Shown piece by piece: positions 47,396 to 56,805 of a stretch of DNA of 64,000 nt. Origin of the DNA: Chaetoderma sp. LZ-2023a. Taxonomy: Eukaryota; Mollusca; Caudofoveata; Chaetodermatida; Chaetodermatidae. Below the pieces are notes generated by a model. It was not told where the DNA came from, did not search any database, and worked only from the letters and a program-made list of their open reading frames with translations. The first letter of the stretch is position 1. Each line of letters begins with the position of its first letter. The stretch lies in the NCBI GenBank assembly GCA_034401795.1, contig CM067373.1, forward strand, positions 86,940,448 to 87,004,447, given 5' to 3'. A program made the translations under genes and the position numbers.

Positions 47396-50300
47396 ACGGC
47401 CTAGCCAGCCTTGAATAGGCCTTAACTAAGCTTCACTTAGTCCATAGCCACGATTTGCTAGGCCTTACCGGTGCATTATCTAAGCCTTAACTAGGCTTGA
47501 CTACTTCTTACATAGGCCGTAGTCATGCGTGAATATGCCTTAACGAGGCCTTAGCCAGACATGATTAGGCTTTACTAGGTCAGAGCTATGCCTTAGCCAG
47601 CGTTGAATAGGCCTTACCTAAGCCGTAAATAGTCTGTAGCCAGGCATTCCTAGGCATTACGGATGTCTTATATAGGTCTTAGCCAGGCTTGACTAGGCCT
47701 TACCTAGGCCTTAGCCATGCTTTGCTTGACCGTACATAGGCCTTAGTGAAGCTCAGCTAGGTTGTGCCAGGTATTACCCAAGCATTAGCTGTGCTTGGCT
47801 AGGTCGTACATTGACATTAGCTAGGTTTTTCTAGACCTTAGATATGATTACCTAGGCCTTATCCAGCCCTTGTATAGGTCTTACCTTATTCAGTCTTTAG
47901 CCAGGATTTTCTAGACCTTACCGATCCAGTATCTAAGCCTTAACTAGGCTTGACTCCACCATACATAGGCCGTAGTCATGCTTGAATATGCTTTAACGAG
48001 GTCTTAGCCGGACTTGATTAGGCTTTAACCATGCTTTACCTAGGCCTTAACCAGGCATTACCAGGCCGTAGCTAGGCCTGAGCCAGCTTTGAATATGAAT
48101 TACCTATACCTCACTAGGTCCTTAGCCAGGATTTGCTAGGCCTTACCGATGCCGTATCTAAGCCTTAGCTAGGCTTGACTCCACCTTACATAGGCCGTAG
48201 TTATGCTTGAATATACCTTAACGAGGCGTTAGCCAGACTTGATTAGGCTTTAGCAGGCATTACCTATGCCTCATTTAGTCCTTGGCTAGGATTTGCTAGG
48301 CCTTACCGACGACTTGCTAAGCCTTAGCCAGACTTGACTAGGCCTTAACTAGGTCTTGGCCAGGCTTTGCAAGGTCATAGCTATGCCTTAGCTAGGCTTG
48401 AATAGGCCTTACCTAGGCCTTAAATAGTCCGTAGCCAGGCATAACTAGGCCTTGCCGATATCTTACCTAAGTCTTAGCAAGGCTTGATTAGGCGTTACAA
48501 AGACCTTAGCCAGGCTTAACTAGGCCTTAGTCACACTTGATTGGGCCTTACTTAAGCTTTAACTAGACCTTATCCAGGCTTTGCTATTACATACCTAGGC
48601 CTTAACTATGCTTTGCTTGGCCCTAGCTACACCTTAGTCAGGCTGAACTAGGTCTTACCTAGCCCTTACCTAGACCTTAGTCAGGTTTTTCTAAGCCTTA
48701 GTACGGCTTTGATAGATTTTACCTAAACCTTAGCCAGGCTTTGCTAGGTCTTAGCTATGCCTTACGAATTAACCAGGCTTTGTTAAACCTTACCTAGTCC
48801 TTAGTCAGGCTTTGCTAAGCCGTACTTAGGCCTTATCCAAGCTTTGAAAGACAATACCTAGGCCTTAGCCTGGCTTTGCTAAGCTTTACATAGGCCTTAG
48901 CCAGGCTTTGTTAAGGCGTAGCTAGACCGTACCTAGGTCTTAGCCAGGCTTTGCTAGGCTTTGTCATGCCTTAGCTAGGCGTTGCTATGCCTTAGCTAGG
49001 CTTTGATGTGCCTTACATAGGCCTTAGCCAGACGGTAGACAGACCTTATCCATGCCTTAGCTAGGCTTTACTAGGCTTAACATAGGCCTTAGCCAGGCTT
49101 TGCTAAATCTGAACTAGGCCGTAGTCAGACTTTACTAAGCCTTAATTAGGCCTTAATTTAGGCATTAGCCAGGATTTGCTAGGTCTTGACTAGGCTTTGA
49201 CTACGCTTTGCAAGACCGTACATAGGTTTTAGCCAGTCTAAGCTAGACCTTACATAGGCTTTAAACAAGCCCTAGACAGGCTTTACGCAGACCTTATCCA
49301 GGCCTTAGCCATGCCTTGCTAAGCCTTAACTAGGCCTTAGTCAGGGTTTCCCCATCCTTAACTAGGCGTTAGCCAGCCTTTGCCATGTACTACTTAGGTC
49401 TTATCTAGGCCTTAGTCAGGCTTAACTAGGCCTTAATTAGGTCTTCGCCAAGCTTTGTTAGGCCTTACCTAGTCCTTAGCGAGGCTTTGCTAAGCCTTAT
49501 CTAGGCCTTAGCCAAGCGTTGTATGACCTTACTTATGCCTTAGCCAGTCTTTGGTAGACATTACCTGGGCCTTTTCAAGGCTTTACCAGGCCTTACATAG
49601 GTCATAGCTAGGTTTTGATAGACTTTACCTAAGCCTAAGGTTTTGCTAGATATTGCCAAGGTCATAACGAGATTTGCTAGATCTTAGATAGGCCTACGCC
49701 TAGGACGTAGTCAGTCTTTGTTAAGCATAACCTAGGCCTTAGCTAGGCTTTGATACACTTTCCCTAGGCCTTAGCCAAGCTTTGTTAGACATTGCCTAGG
49801 CCTTAGTGAGACTTCGCTAGGTCTTAGCTAGCCCTTATCTAGGCCGTAGCCAGCCTTTGCTAGGCATGACCTATGCCTTAGCCAGGCGTTGCTAAGCCTT
49901 AACTAGGCCTTATGCAAGCTTTGCAAGACCTTATCTAGCCATTACCTAGGCCTTAGCCAGGCTTTTCTATACCTACCTAGGCCTTAGTCGGCTCTGATAG
50001 ACTTTACCTCAGCTTTAGCCAGGGTTTTATTGACGTTATATCGGCCTTAGCCAGGCTTTGCTAGACCTTATCTAGACATTACATAGGCCTTAGCCAGGCT
50101 TAGCTATGCCTTACTTAGACCTTAGCCGGCTTTGCACACTTTACCTAAGCATTAGCCATGGCCTTAGCGAAACTTTGCTAGGTCTTAGCCAGCCCTTACA
50201 TAGGCCGTAACCAGGATTTGTTAAGTCTTACCTAGGCCTTAGTCAGCATTGGCTAAGCTTAACCTGGGCCTTATCCAGACTTTGTTAAGCCTTACCTAGG

Positions 50301-51545
50301 CCTTAATCTAGGCATAATCCAGGATTTGCTAGGCCTGACTAGGCTTTGATCAGGCTTTGGAAGACCTTACCTAGGCCTTAGCCAGTCATTGCTAAGTCCA
50401 AGCTAGACCTTACATAGGCTTTAGACAGGCCTTAGAAGGCTTTAGGCTGACCTTAGCCAGGCGTTAGCTACGCAATAGCCATACTTTGCTAAGCCTTAAT
50501 TAGGCCTTAGTCAGGATTTCCTCACCCGTAACAAAGCATTATCCAGACCTTGCTATGTCTTACTTAGGCCCTATGCAGGCCTCAGTCAAGCTTTATTAGG
50601 CCTTATTTAGGCCTTAGCCAGGATTTTTTAGTCCTTACCCAGGCCTTAGCCAGCCTATGCTAAGCCTTATCTAGGCATTAGCCAAACTTCGCAAGCCCTT
50701 ACTTATGCCTTAGCAAGGCTTTGGTAGACGTTAACTGGACCGTTTCAAGGCTTTACTAGGCCTTACATAGGCCATAGCCAGATTTTGATAGACTTTACCT
50801 AGGCCTTAGTCACGCTTTGCTAGACATTACCAAAGTCATAACTAGATTTGCTAGGTCTTAGCTAGGCCTTATCTAGGCCGTAGCCAGGATTGGTTAGGTC
50901 TTACTAGGCCTTCGAATGCTTTGCTAAGCATAACCTAGGCCTTAGCCATGCTTTTCTAAGCATAACCTAGGCCTTGGCCAGGCTTTGATACACTTTACCT
51001 AGGCCATAGCCAGGCTTTGTTAGACATTACCTAGGCCTTAGTAAGACTTTGCTAGGTCTTAGCTAGGCCTTATCTAGGTCGCAGCCAGCATTTGTTAGGC
51101 ATGACTTAGGCCTTAGCCAGGTTTTGCTAAGCTTTAACTAGGCCTTATGCAGGCATTGCAAGACAGTATCTAGGTCTTATCTAGGTTTTACTAGACATTA
51201 TCTAGACATTACCTCGGCCTTAGTAAGGCCTTGCTAGACCTTATCTAGACATTACATAGCCCTCAGCCAAGCTTTGCTTTGTTTTACCTAGGCCTTAGCC
51301 GGCTTTGATACACTTTACCTAGGCATTAGCCAATGCCAAAGCGAGACTGTTCTAGCTCTTAGCTAGGCCTTACCTAGGCCGTAGTCAAGATTTGTTAGGT
51401 CTTACCGAGGCCTTAGCCTGGCTTAGCTAAGCTTAACCCAAGCCTTAGCCAGGGTTTGCTAAGCCTAATCTATGCCTAATCAGGATTTGATAGACTTTAC
51501 CTAGGCCTTAGTCAGGCTTTGTTAGACATTGCCTAGGCCTTGGCT
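47396..51545 (+). repeat. satellite block E, second subfamily (plus sense)
   Basis: Units read TAGGCCTTAGCCAGGCTTTGC-TAGGCCTTACC, about 31-32 bp as three half units of 10-11 bp. It differs from block A by CCAGGCTTTGC. No open frame of 60 codons occurs. Confidence 0.85.
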
Positions 51546-52189
51546 TTACATAGGCCTTTGAGGAGCAACACAGGCAATGGTCATCTATGTTCTTAACGTT
51601 GGCCACATCACGATTTCCTCTTATGAAATGAGGGAGCGCGTGATATGACCCACCCCGTAATGCTTGGTATCTGGCGATATTGAGGTACAGTGCATCAAGT
51701 TGGTCTACTACCCAGCCATATCCCTCCTGAGTGTAGTTCCCAAGCCTTGCAACACGGAGTGCCTGTTGCTGAGACAAGAACAGTGTGTCTGTGGTCACTT
51801 CAGTTCCATCGCTCTTCGACTTATGCAGAGTCACCCTGAGAGCGAGAACATCACTCCCTTCAAGTCAAGGATTTCTTCCACCTGCTTTTTCTTGATCTTG
51901 TTTTGGCTGTCTGCAAGGTAAGCCTCTGGATCCTTCCCATCTGCTTTATGAACATGGAGTACCATCCACGCAGATAGTTCTCGATTGCAAAGGGTGTTTT
52001 GACGAAGTCTTCCAGTAGATTGTTAAATTCGGCGTTTGTGAGCCTTTTTGGAGTCGGTGTGAACTTCTCAATAGCTGGTGTTGCCCAGTATCGTGGAGCC
52101 GGAGTGAGCTTCTCAGAAGCTGGTGTTGCCTTGTCAAGTGGAGCTGGTGTTTGTAGCCTGTGTGGGGTGGCATGTGGAGCCACTGACAT
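51508..52189 (-). pseudogene. fragment resembling a Polinton/adintovirus-type polymerase-associated protein
   Basis: The minus-strand frame 52189-51860 starts at an ATG with Thr/Pro repeats (ATPASEKLTPAPRYW, ATPAIEKFTPTPKRL), then NNLLEDFVKTPFAIENYLRG and a basic run. After a frame change near 51840 the next frame (51834-51508) reads ALYLNIARYQALRGGSYHAL, PHFIRGNRDVANVKNIDDHC. The pattern 'y.pl.GgSY..LP.fi....a..NVKN.Dd.C' is one I associate with the N-terminal part of protein-primed DNA polymerase proteins in Polinton/Maverick and adintovirus-like elements of invertebrates. The end runs into satellite DNA (AKAYVKPRPR-type tail at 51545), so the gene was cut there. It is dead in this copy. 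The assignment rests on one motif recalled by eye. Confidence 0.4.
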
Positions 52190-52434
52190 GGGAACCGTGG
52201 ATGCTTTCTACACGGAGACGCGGATGGGATGGCAGGTGGCTGTTCTCTGAGAGCTGTCAACTCTCTGAATATACAATAGGGCTGATAATCCCTTGCCGCA
52301 ATAGGTTCATCAATTCCTGGACAGCTTTTTCCATGATCAGACATTTTCGTGGATGTAAGTATGGTATTGGTGTCTGGCCATTACCTACACAGGATAATGG
52401 TGTACACTCTGTGGGCCTCTAGAAGTGTGCAGAG
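52190..52434. other. upstream region of the truncated gene
   Basis: No clear gene; short frames only. Confidence 0.35.
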
Positions 52435-52880
52435 CCCCTCGTGTCATAAGTACACTCGTACTGAACTGGTAGTAAACACTGTTCACAGTTGTGGTGATCT
52501 TGCCTGATACTCGGGGCTAAGTGTGGAAGCATTGAATTGGCAGTTCGGTACAAATGCACTGATAGAAGTGGTAGCTCCCCATATGCTGGTGAATAGCCAC
52601 TGCTCACAGCTGTAGTGGCCGTGCCCTCCAGAAAACAGACGCTCACTTTCACGCCTGGAAGACTCAGGGCTAAGTGTGGATGCACTGAACTGGCAGTTCC
52701 CGCTGTGCTGGTTATATCACTGCTGACAGCTGTGATTGTGTCATCCGGGACAGACGCTCGCCTTCTTGCCTGATACCCTGTGTTAAGTGTGGCTGCACTG
52801 AATTGGCAGTCCAGTGCATATGCACTGACCTGGTAGATCCCGCTATGCTAGGTATATCACTGCTCGCAGCTGTGTCCCTA
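52435..52880 (+). repeat. tandem repeat of about 125-130 bp, three copies
   Basis: Marker CACTGCTCACAGCTGT recurs near 52479 (diverged), 52606, 52729 and 52859. Each unit also has 'CTAAGTGTGG(A/C)TGCACTGAA(C/T)TGGCAGT' and ACAGACGCTC. Confidence 0.75.
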
Positions 52881-53549
52881 AATGGACGTTCAGACACTAT
52901 CCCTGTCTTCTGGGCGGTGGCGGCTTTAGGTGGAGCCGATCCCAGTAGCTAATACAACCAACTACAGTGTGATACATCCCAAAATCCTGTTGTAGTTTAG
53001 GGCTGCTAGAACTCGTGCGGCTACTCTGGTCGTATTTTCTGTTTGGATGCTGGTGGGTGAGATTTACCTTACTGTCATCCCAGGGAGGGCTTAATCTTAG
53101 CTTGTCATTATTCTACTACTAGGCTTTAAACATATCATGCAAGGTGAACGGACGGCAGAAATTATATCAATGTACTATCCATTAGAACCCAAGATATTGA
53201 AGAAAAATTGAAATGTCCGGCAAGACTTACATACCAAATTCTACAATCATTCCCGGATTCACTCTCCTGCTTCTCCACTCATTCACTGGTCCACCCGCCT
53301 AACCATCCATCAGCTCCTGTCAATCCATCCATGCATTCACTAGTCTGGCTGTCACATGGTCCACTTGTCCGTCGGTCCATTTGCCCATCCCTCCCGCTAC
53401 TCTGCCTTCCCACTGCCCGTCTGTCCATCTCGAACTCCCACCCCTGCACATTCTCCAGCCGATCCCCGCTCTATCCTTCTCTCCTACCCATCCATCATCC
53501 GGCCTCTCATCCATCCATGGGGGTGGGGCCGGGGGGGGGGATGGGGGTG
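52881..53549. other. no recognisable gene
   Basis: C-rich CCATCC-containing sequence from about 53280; frames here are low complexity. Confidence 0.45.
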
Positions 53550-53760
53550 GGTAATGTGAATGGTGTGTGTGTGTGTGTGTGTGCGTGCGTGCGTACATGC
53601 GTGCGTGCGTGTATACATGTGCCTACGTGTGTACATGTGTGTGCGTGCGTACATGCGTGCGTGTGTAAATGTGGGTACGTGCATGTGTGCGTACGTGTGT
53701 GTATGTGTGTGTACGTGTGTGTATGTGTGTGTGTGAGAGCGTGCGTGCGTGCGTGTGGGT
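53550..53760 (+). repeat. (GT)n/(GTGC)n microsatellite
   Basis: GTGT and GCGT tracts with ACAT interruptions. Confidence 0.93.
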
Positions 53761-54450
53761 GGATGGATGGATGGATGGTCCTCCCCCTCTATCCAGCCAT
53801 GCCCACTCTATTCTTCCTTCCTTCCCATCCCCCATTCCATCTCCACATCGGGATGGATGGATGGATGGATCTTTCCCAGCCCTCCTTCCCTCCCCTCCAT
53901 GGATGGATGGATGGATGGATGGATGGATGGATGAATGGATGGATGGTTTGATGTATGGGTGGGTGGATGGTGGGATGGATGGATGGATCCTGCCCATCCA
54001 TCATCCCCAATCCCCTTCCTTCCATGGGTGTGTGGGATGGATGGATGGATGGATGGATGGATGGATGGATGGTTGGTTGGTTGGTTGGTTGGTTGGTTGG
54101 TTGGTTGGTTGGTTGGTTGGTTGGTTGATTGGTTGGATGGATGGATGGATGGATGGATGGATGGATGGATAGATGGATGGATGGATGGATGGATGGATGG
54201 ATGGATGGATAGATGGATGGATGGATGGTTGGTTGGTTGGTTGGTTGGTTGCTTGGATGGATGGATGGATGGATGGAGGGTGGATCCTTCCTCCCTCTCT
54301 CCGACTAAGCTCTATCCTTCCTTTATGCCCGTCCCCATCCCACCTCCCCATCCTTCCCGCCTCTCCATCCTTCCATGGATGGATGGGGGCGTGGGATGGA
54401 TGGATGGTTGGATGTCTGGATGGATGGATGGTTGGATGGATGGATGGATC
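53757..54450 (+). repeat. (GGAT)n and (GGTT)n microsatellite cluster
   Basis: Repeated GGAT tracts, a GGTT tract at 54072-54135, and C-rich spacers containing 'CATCCTTCC'. The MDGWMDGW and SIHPSIHP frames are artefacts. Confidence 0.95.
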
Positions 54451-55292
54451 TGTCCATCTGCCTTGCCAGACATCCGGCTCTCTGTGTGTCCGTCCAGCCA
54501 CTCACTCACATAAAATTAAGGGAGCTGAATACTACTTTCTTTCTACATGTATGAACAAAGTTTAATTATAAACACTGCAGTGGCCTTTCCGGTGTGGCGA
54601 ACAAAATTCTATAAAATGACAAAATATGTCCTCCAAACTTGATTAATTTTTTCGGCATCAAATGATCAAAAGGAATCAAAAGGCAAAATTGAGTGTCCCA
54701 ACAAAAGCATATAAATAACACCTTTGAATGATCGATTCATGATCTCGTGAAGGAAACACTACTCACTTATCAATCCAATTCGGAAGAGTAAAATTTCACT
54801 AATCTGTGTGGAGTGAAACCAGTCCACTAATCATTGGCTTTATTAATGATGTTTGTGATAAACCCGAATCAAAGGAAATTCAAACCTTGCACAAAGTTCA
54901 ATTGTTCAAATTAAACCATAGAGTAGTTTTTCAAAGGAGATTGAGTAATTCAGTAAACGTATATAAAGCTGTCTATACTGAAGGACTGACAGATTTGTCA
55001 TACAGGCTACTGATGAAGCACATCCATGTGAAATGCATTTAGCCAATTGACGGTGTCCATAATTACTGTGAGTAACTTATAATATTGCGTATTGTATTGT
55101 TGTATTGTTAACCCTTGCATATTACATGTTAATTCTATAATTTGTCTTTCAGGTGTAAGTAATATATTGGTTCAATTTGTAGTTGATGTGAATGAATTTG
55201 TGTGCTTGAATTTGAGTTTGCATGATCGAATCGTTCTTACCTGCTCAACTGCCTGTCTGATTGCTAGTTAGATTGAACGATTGTCTGTCTGA
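54451..55292 (+). other. 5' region of the Penelope-like element
   Basis: No intact gene. A frame 54806-55042 lacks an ATG. TTGTCTTTCAG-GTGTAAG at about 55143 has the form of a splice acceptor, so a 5' UTR intron is possible. The exact 5' boundary of the element is not visible to me. Confidence 0.35.
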
Positions 55293-56780
55293 ATGGCTAT
55301 TACGATGAAGAATGGTCGTAGGAAGAATGGAGATGGTAAAGGGGGTTCATCTGCGCATGCGCGCCTGGTAAAGCTGTATTACCAAATAATTCAGTGCTTC
55401 CACCATATTGCTACGCTACGTAGGCATTTAGATGCCGAAACTCTCCCTGATGGGCTTAGCAGGAAGGTGGAAGAGCTGAATGGATTTTGTAAGCCAGCTA
55501 TACCAAATGATGACATCTACTTTGCCATCTGGAATGTGAATTTTGAGTGGGCAAAATCTACCATTAAGGCCATGTTAAATCACTATAATGAACAACTTGG
55601 TAGTATTAGAACTGAAGTAGTCCTCACACAGGCAATGCCACATTTAGACCTAGGTCGTGCTAAATCCAATGCTATACGCTGGGCAAAAAACAATTATAAT
55701 AGAAAGCTCGACATTAATGCGATTAGTTCTTTTTACGATTTTGTGCGACCGATAGATCCATCTCAGCAACCAATTCAAAATCTCGCACAAGCCACGTCTC
55801 TGGTCATGATACCAACTGTGGCCCCACAATCACAAATGAAAAAACGCCTCCGATCACCTGAAACTTCGCCGCCAGTCACAAAACGAGTAGACAATAAAAT
55901 CTCTCCATTGCTACCATTAGATTCTGGCCCTAGAGATATGCTATTTGAAGCATCATTAATCCCACTACCTGACTCTCCACTAGGCAATCTAAATGACCCA
56001 AACGAATATCCGCCCTTGCCACAGAGGGAAAGGGTTAATGGTAGCAAATCTGGTCCACGGACTGGCGCTTCTCAGAAATCCCCACAGAGCAGTCAACCAT
56101 CGGGTCTCAAGACCCCATCCCCAACAGGGAAACTGCCACAGCCCAGCTTCTCTCCAACTCCAGGTCCAAGTAATGCACCGGAGGTGCGTCCTATTAAATT
56201 TGCAAATAGACCCCAACAGCCCACCATGTTGGAGAGAAACATTTTTTGGAAATTTCGTCATGAAATCGAAAACAAAATTGACTGGCGACTACCTGTTCTC
56301 ACGAACAAAGTACTCATCTTTGGAGCTTCGAACCTGAGTCGCATTAATGTTGAGCCCCACCCTGAAACGCAAGTTGCCTGCTACCCAGGAGCTAAATTGT
56401 GTCATGCTAGAGGACTAATTCAAAAGTACACTGGATCATTTAAACCAGAGAAAATAGTGATTGACATTGGCATTAATGATATGAATGAACCCATCTCTAG
56501 TTCAAAACATAGATTAATGCTGCTTCTCAGTGCGATTAAGTCCAAATTCCCAAAGACTGCGATTTACTTCGCAAAACTTAACTATTCAAGTCGGTTGACA
56601 GCTCAGCAGAAGTTGACGATTCAGTCCATCAATTCGACGGCTGAATCATCAAAATCTGTGACTGTCATTCCTGCACTTAGACTCTCCGAATTTAATGTTG
56701 TTAAGGATAACATTCATTGGACTGAGAAGACAGCTAACTCGATGTATTCTGCCTGGCTTAAATTCCTAAATTTAAACTAG
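55293..56780 (+). CDS. Penelope-like element ORF1 with SGNH-hydrolase-like domain
   Basis: 495 aa from a genuine ATG (55293; G at +4). Residues 1-160 are basic and then helical (CFHHIATLRRHLDAETLPDG, 'NVNFEWAKSTIKAMLNHYN'); 160-310 are Pro/Ser-rich and probably unstructured. From residue 338 an SGNH/GDSL-type fold is suggested by all catalytic blocks in order: LIFGASNLSRI (Ser346), YPGAK (Gly366), DIGINDMN (Asn395) and DNIHW (Asp472, His475). Such esterase-like domains are known in ORF1 proteins of some CR1/L2-type LINEs. Its role there is unclear; RNA binding and lipid or membrane association have been proposed. The TAG stop directly follows a -1 frameshift heptamer. The unbroken frame suggests a young copy. 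Confidence 0.8.
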   Translation: MAITMKNGRRKNGDGKGGSSAHARLVKLYYQIIQCFHHIATLRRHLDAETLPDGLSRKVEELNGFCKPAIPNDDIYFAIWNVNFEWAKSTIKAMLNHYNEQLGSIRTEVVLTQAMPHLDLGRAKSNAIRWAKNNYNRKLDINAISSFYDFVRPIDPSQQPIQNLAQATSLVMIPTVAPQSQMKKRLRSPETSPPVTKRVDNKISPLLPLDSGPRDMLFEASLIPLPDSPLGNLNDPNEYPPLPQRERVNGSKSGPRTGASQKSPQSSQPSGLKTPSPTGKLPQPSFSPTPGPSNAPEVRPIKFANRPQQPTMLERNIFWKFRHEIENKIDWRLPVLTNKVLIFGASNLSRINVEPHPETQVACYPGAKLCHARGLIQKYTGSFKPEKIVIDIGINDMNEPISSSKHRLMLLLSAIKSKFPKTAIYFAKLNYSSRLTAQQKLTIQSINSTAESSKSVTVIPALRLSEFNVVKDNIHWTEKTANSMYSAWLKFLNLN

Positions 56781-56805
56781 ACAAGGGCCAGGGTAACATC
56801 CGCCC
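56771..56805 (+). promoter_or_regulatory. candidate programmed -1 ribosomal frameshift site
   Basis: In the ORF1 frame the last codons are AAT TTA AAC TAG, so bases 56771-56777 form T TTA AAC, a canonical X XXY YYZ slippery heptamer, ending right at the stop. Seven bases later GGGC (56785-56788) pairs with GCCC (56802-56805), extended by GG/CC (56791-56792 with 56800-56801) across a two-base bulge. Slipping by -1 enters a frame (CTA GAC AAG...) with no ATG that encodes the start of the Penelope protein. An overlapping A AAT TTA heptamer lies two bases earlier. Confidence 0.65.

Noticed and set aside
32490..51545. Satellite as a long non-coding RNA gene or telomere-like array
   Set aside because: There is no promoter or splice evidence, and the unit is unlike TTAGGG or other known telomere repeats. 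A satellite is the simpler reading.
53208..54565. [16 protein letters not shown] and LVGWLVGW frames
   Set aside because: Translations of GGAT and GGTT repeats. Tandem open frames on both strands show that they are artefacts.
55775..56337. Frames overlapping ORF1 on either strand
   Set aside because: Shadows of the Pro/Ser-rich coding region of ORF1.
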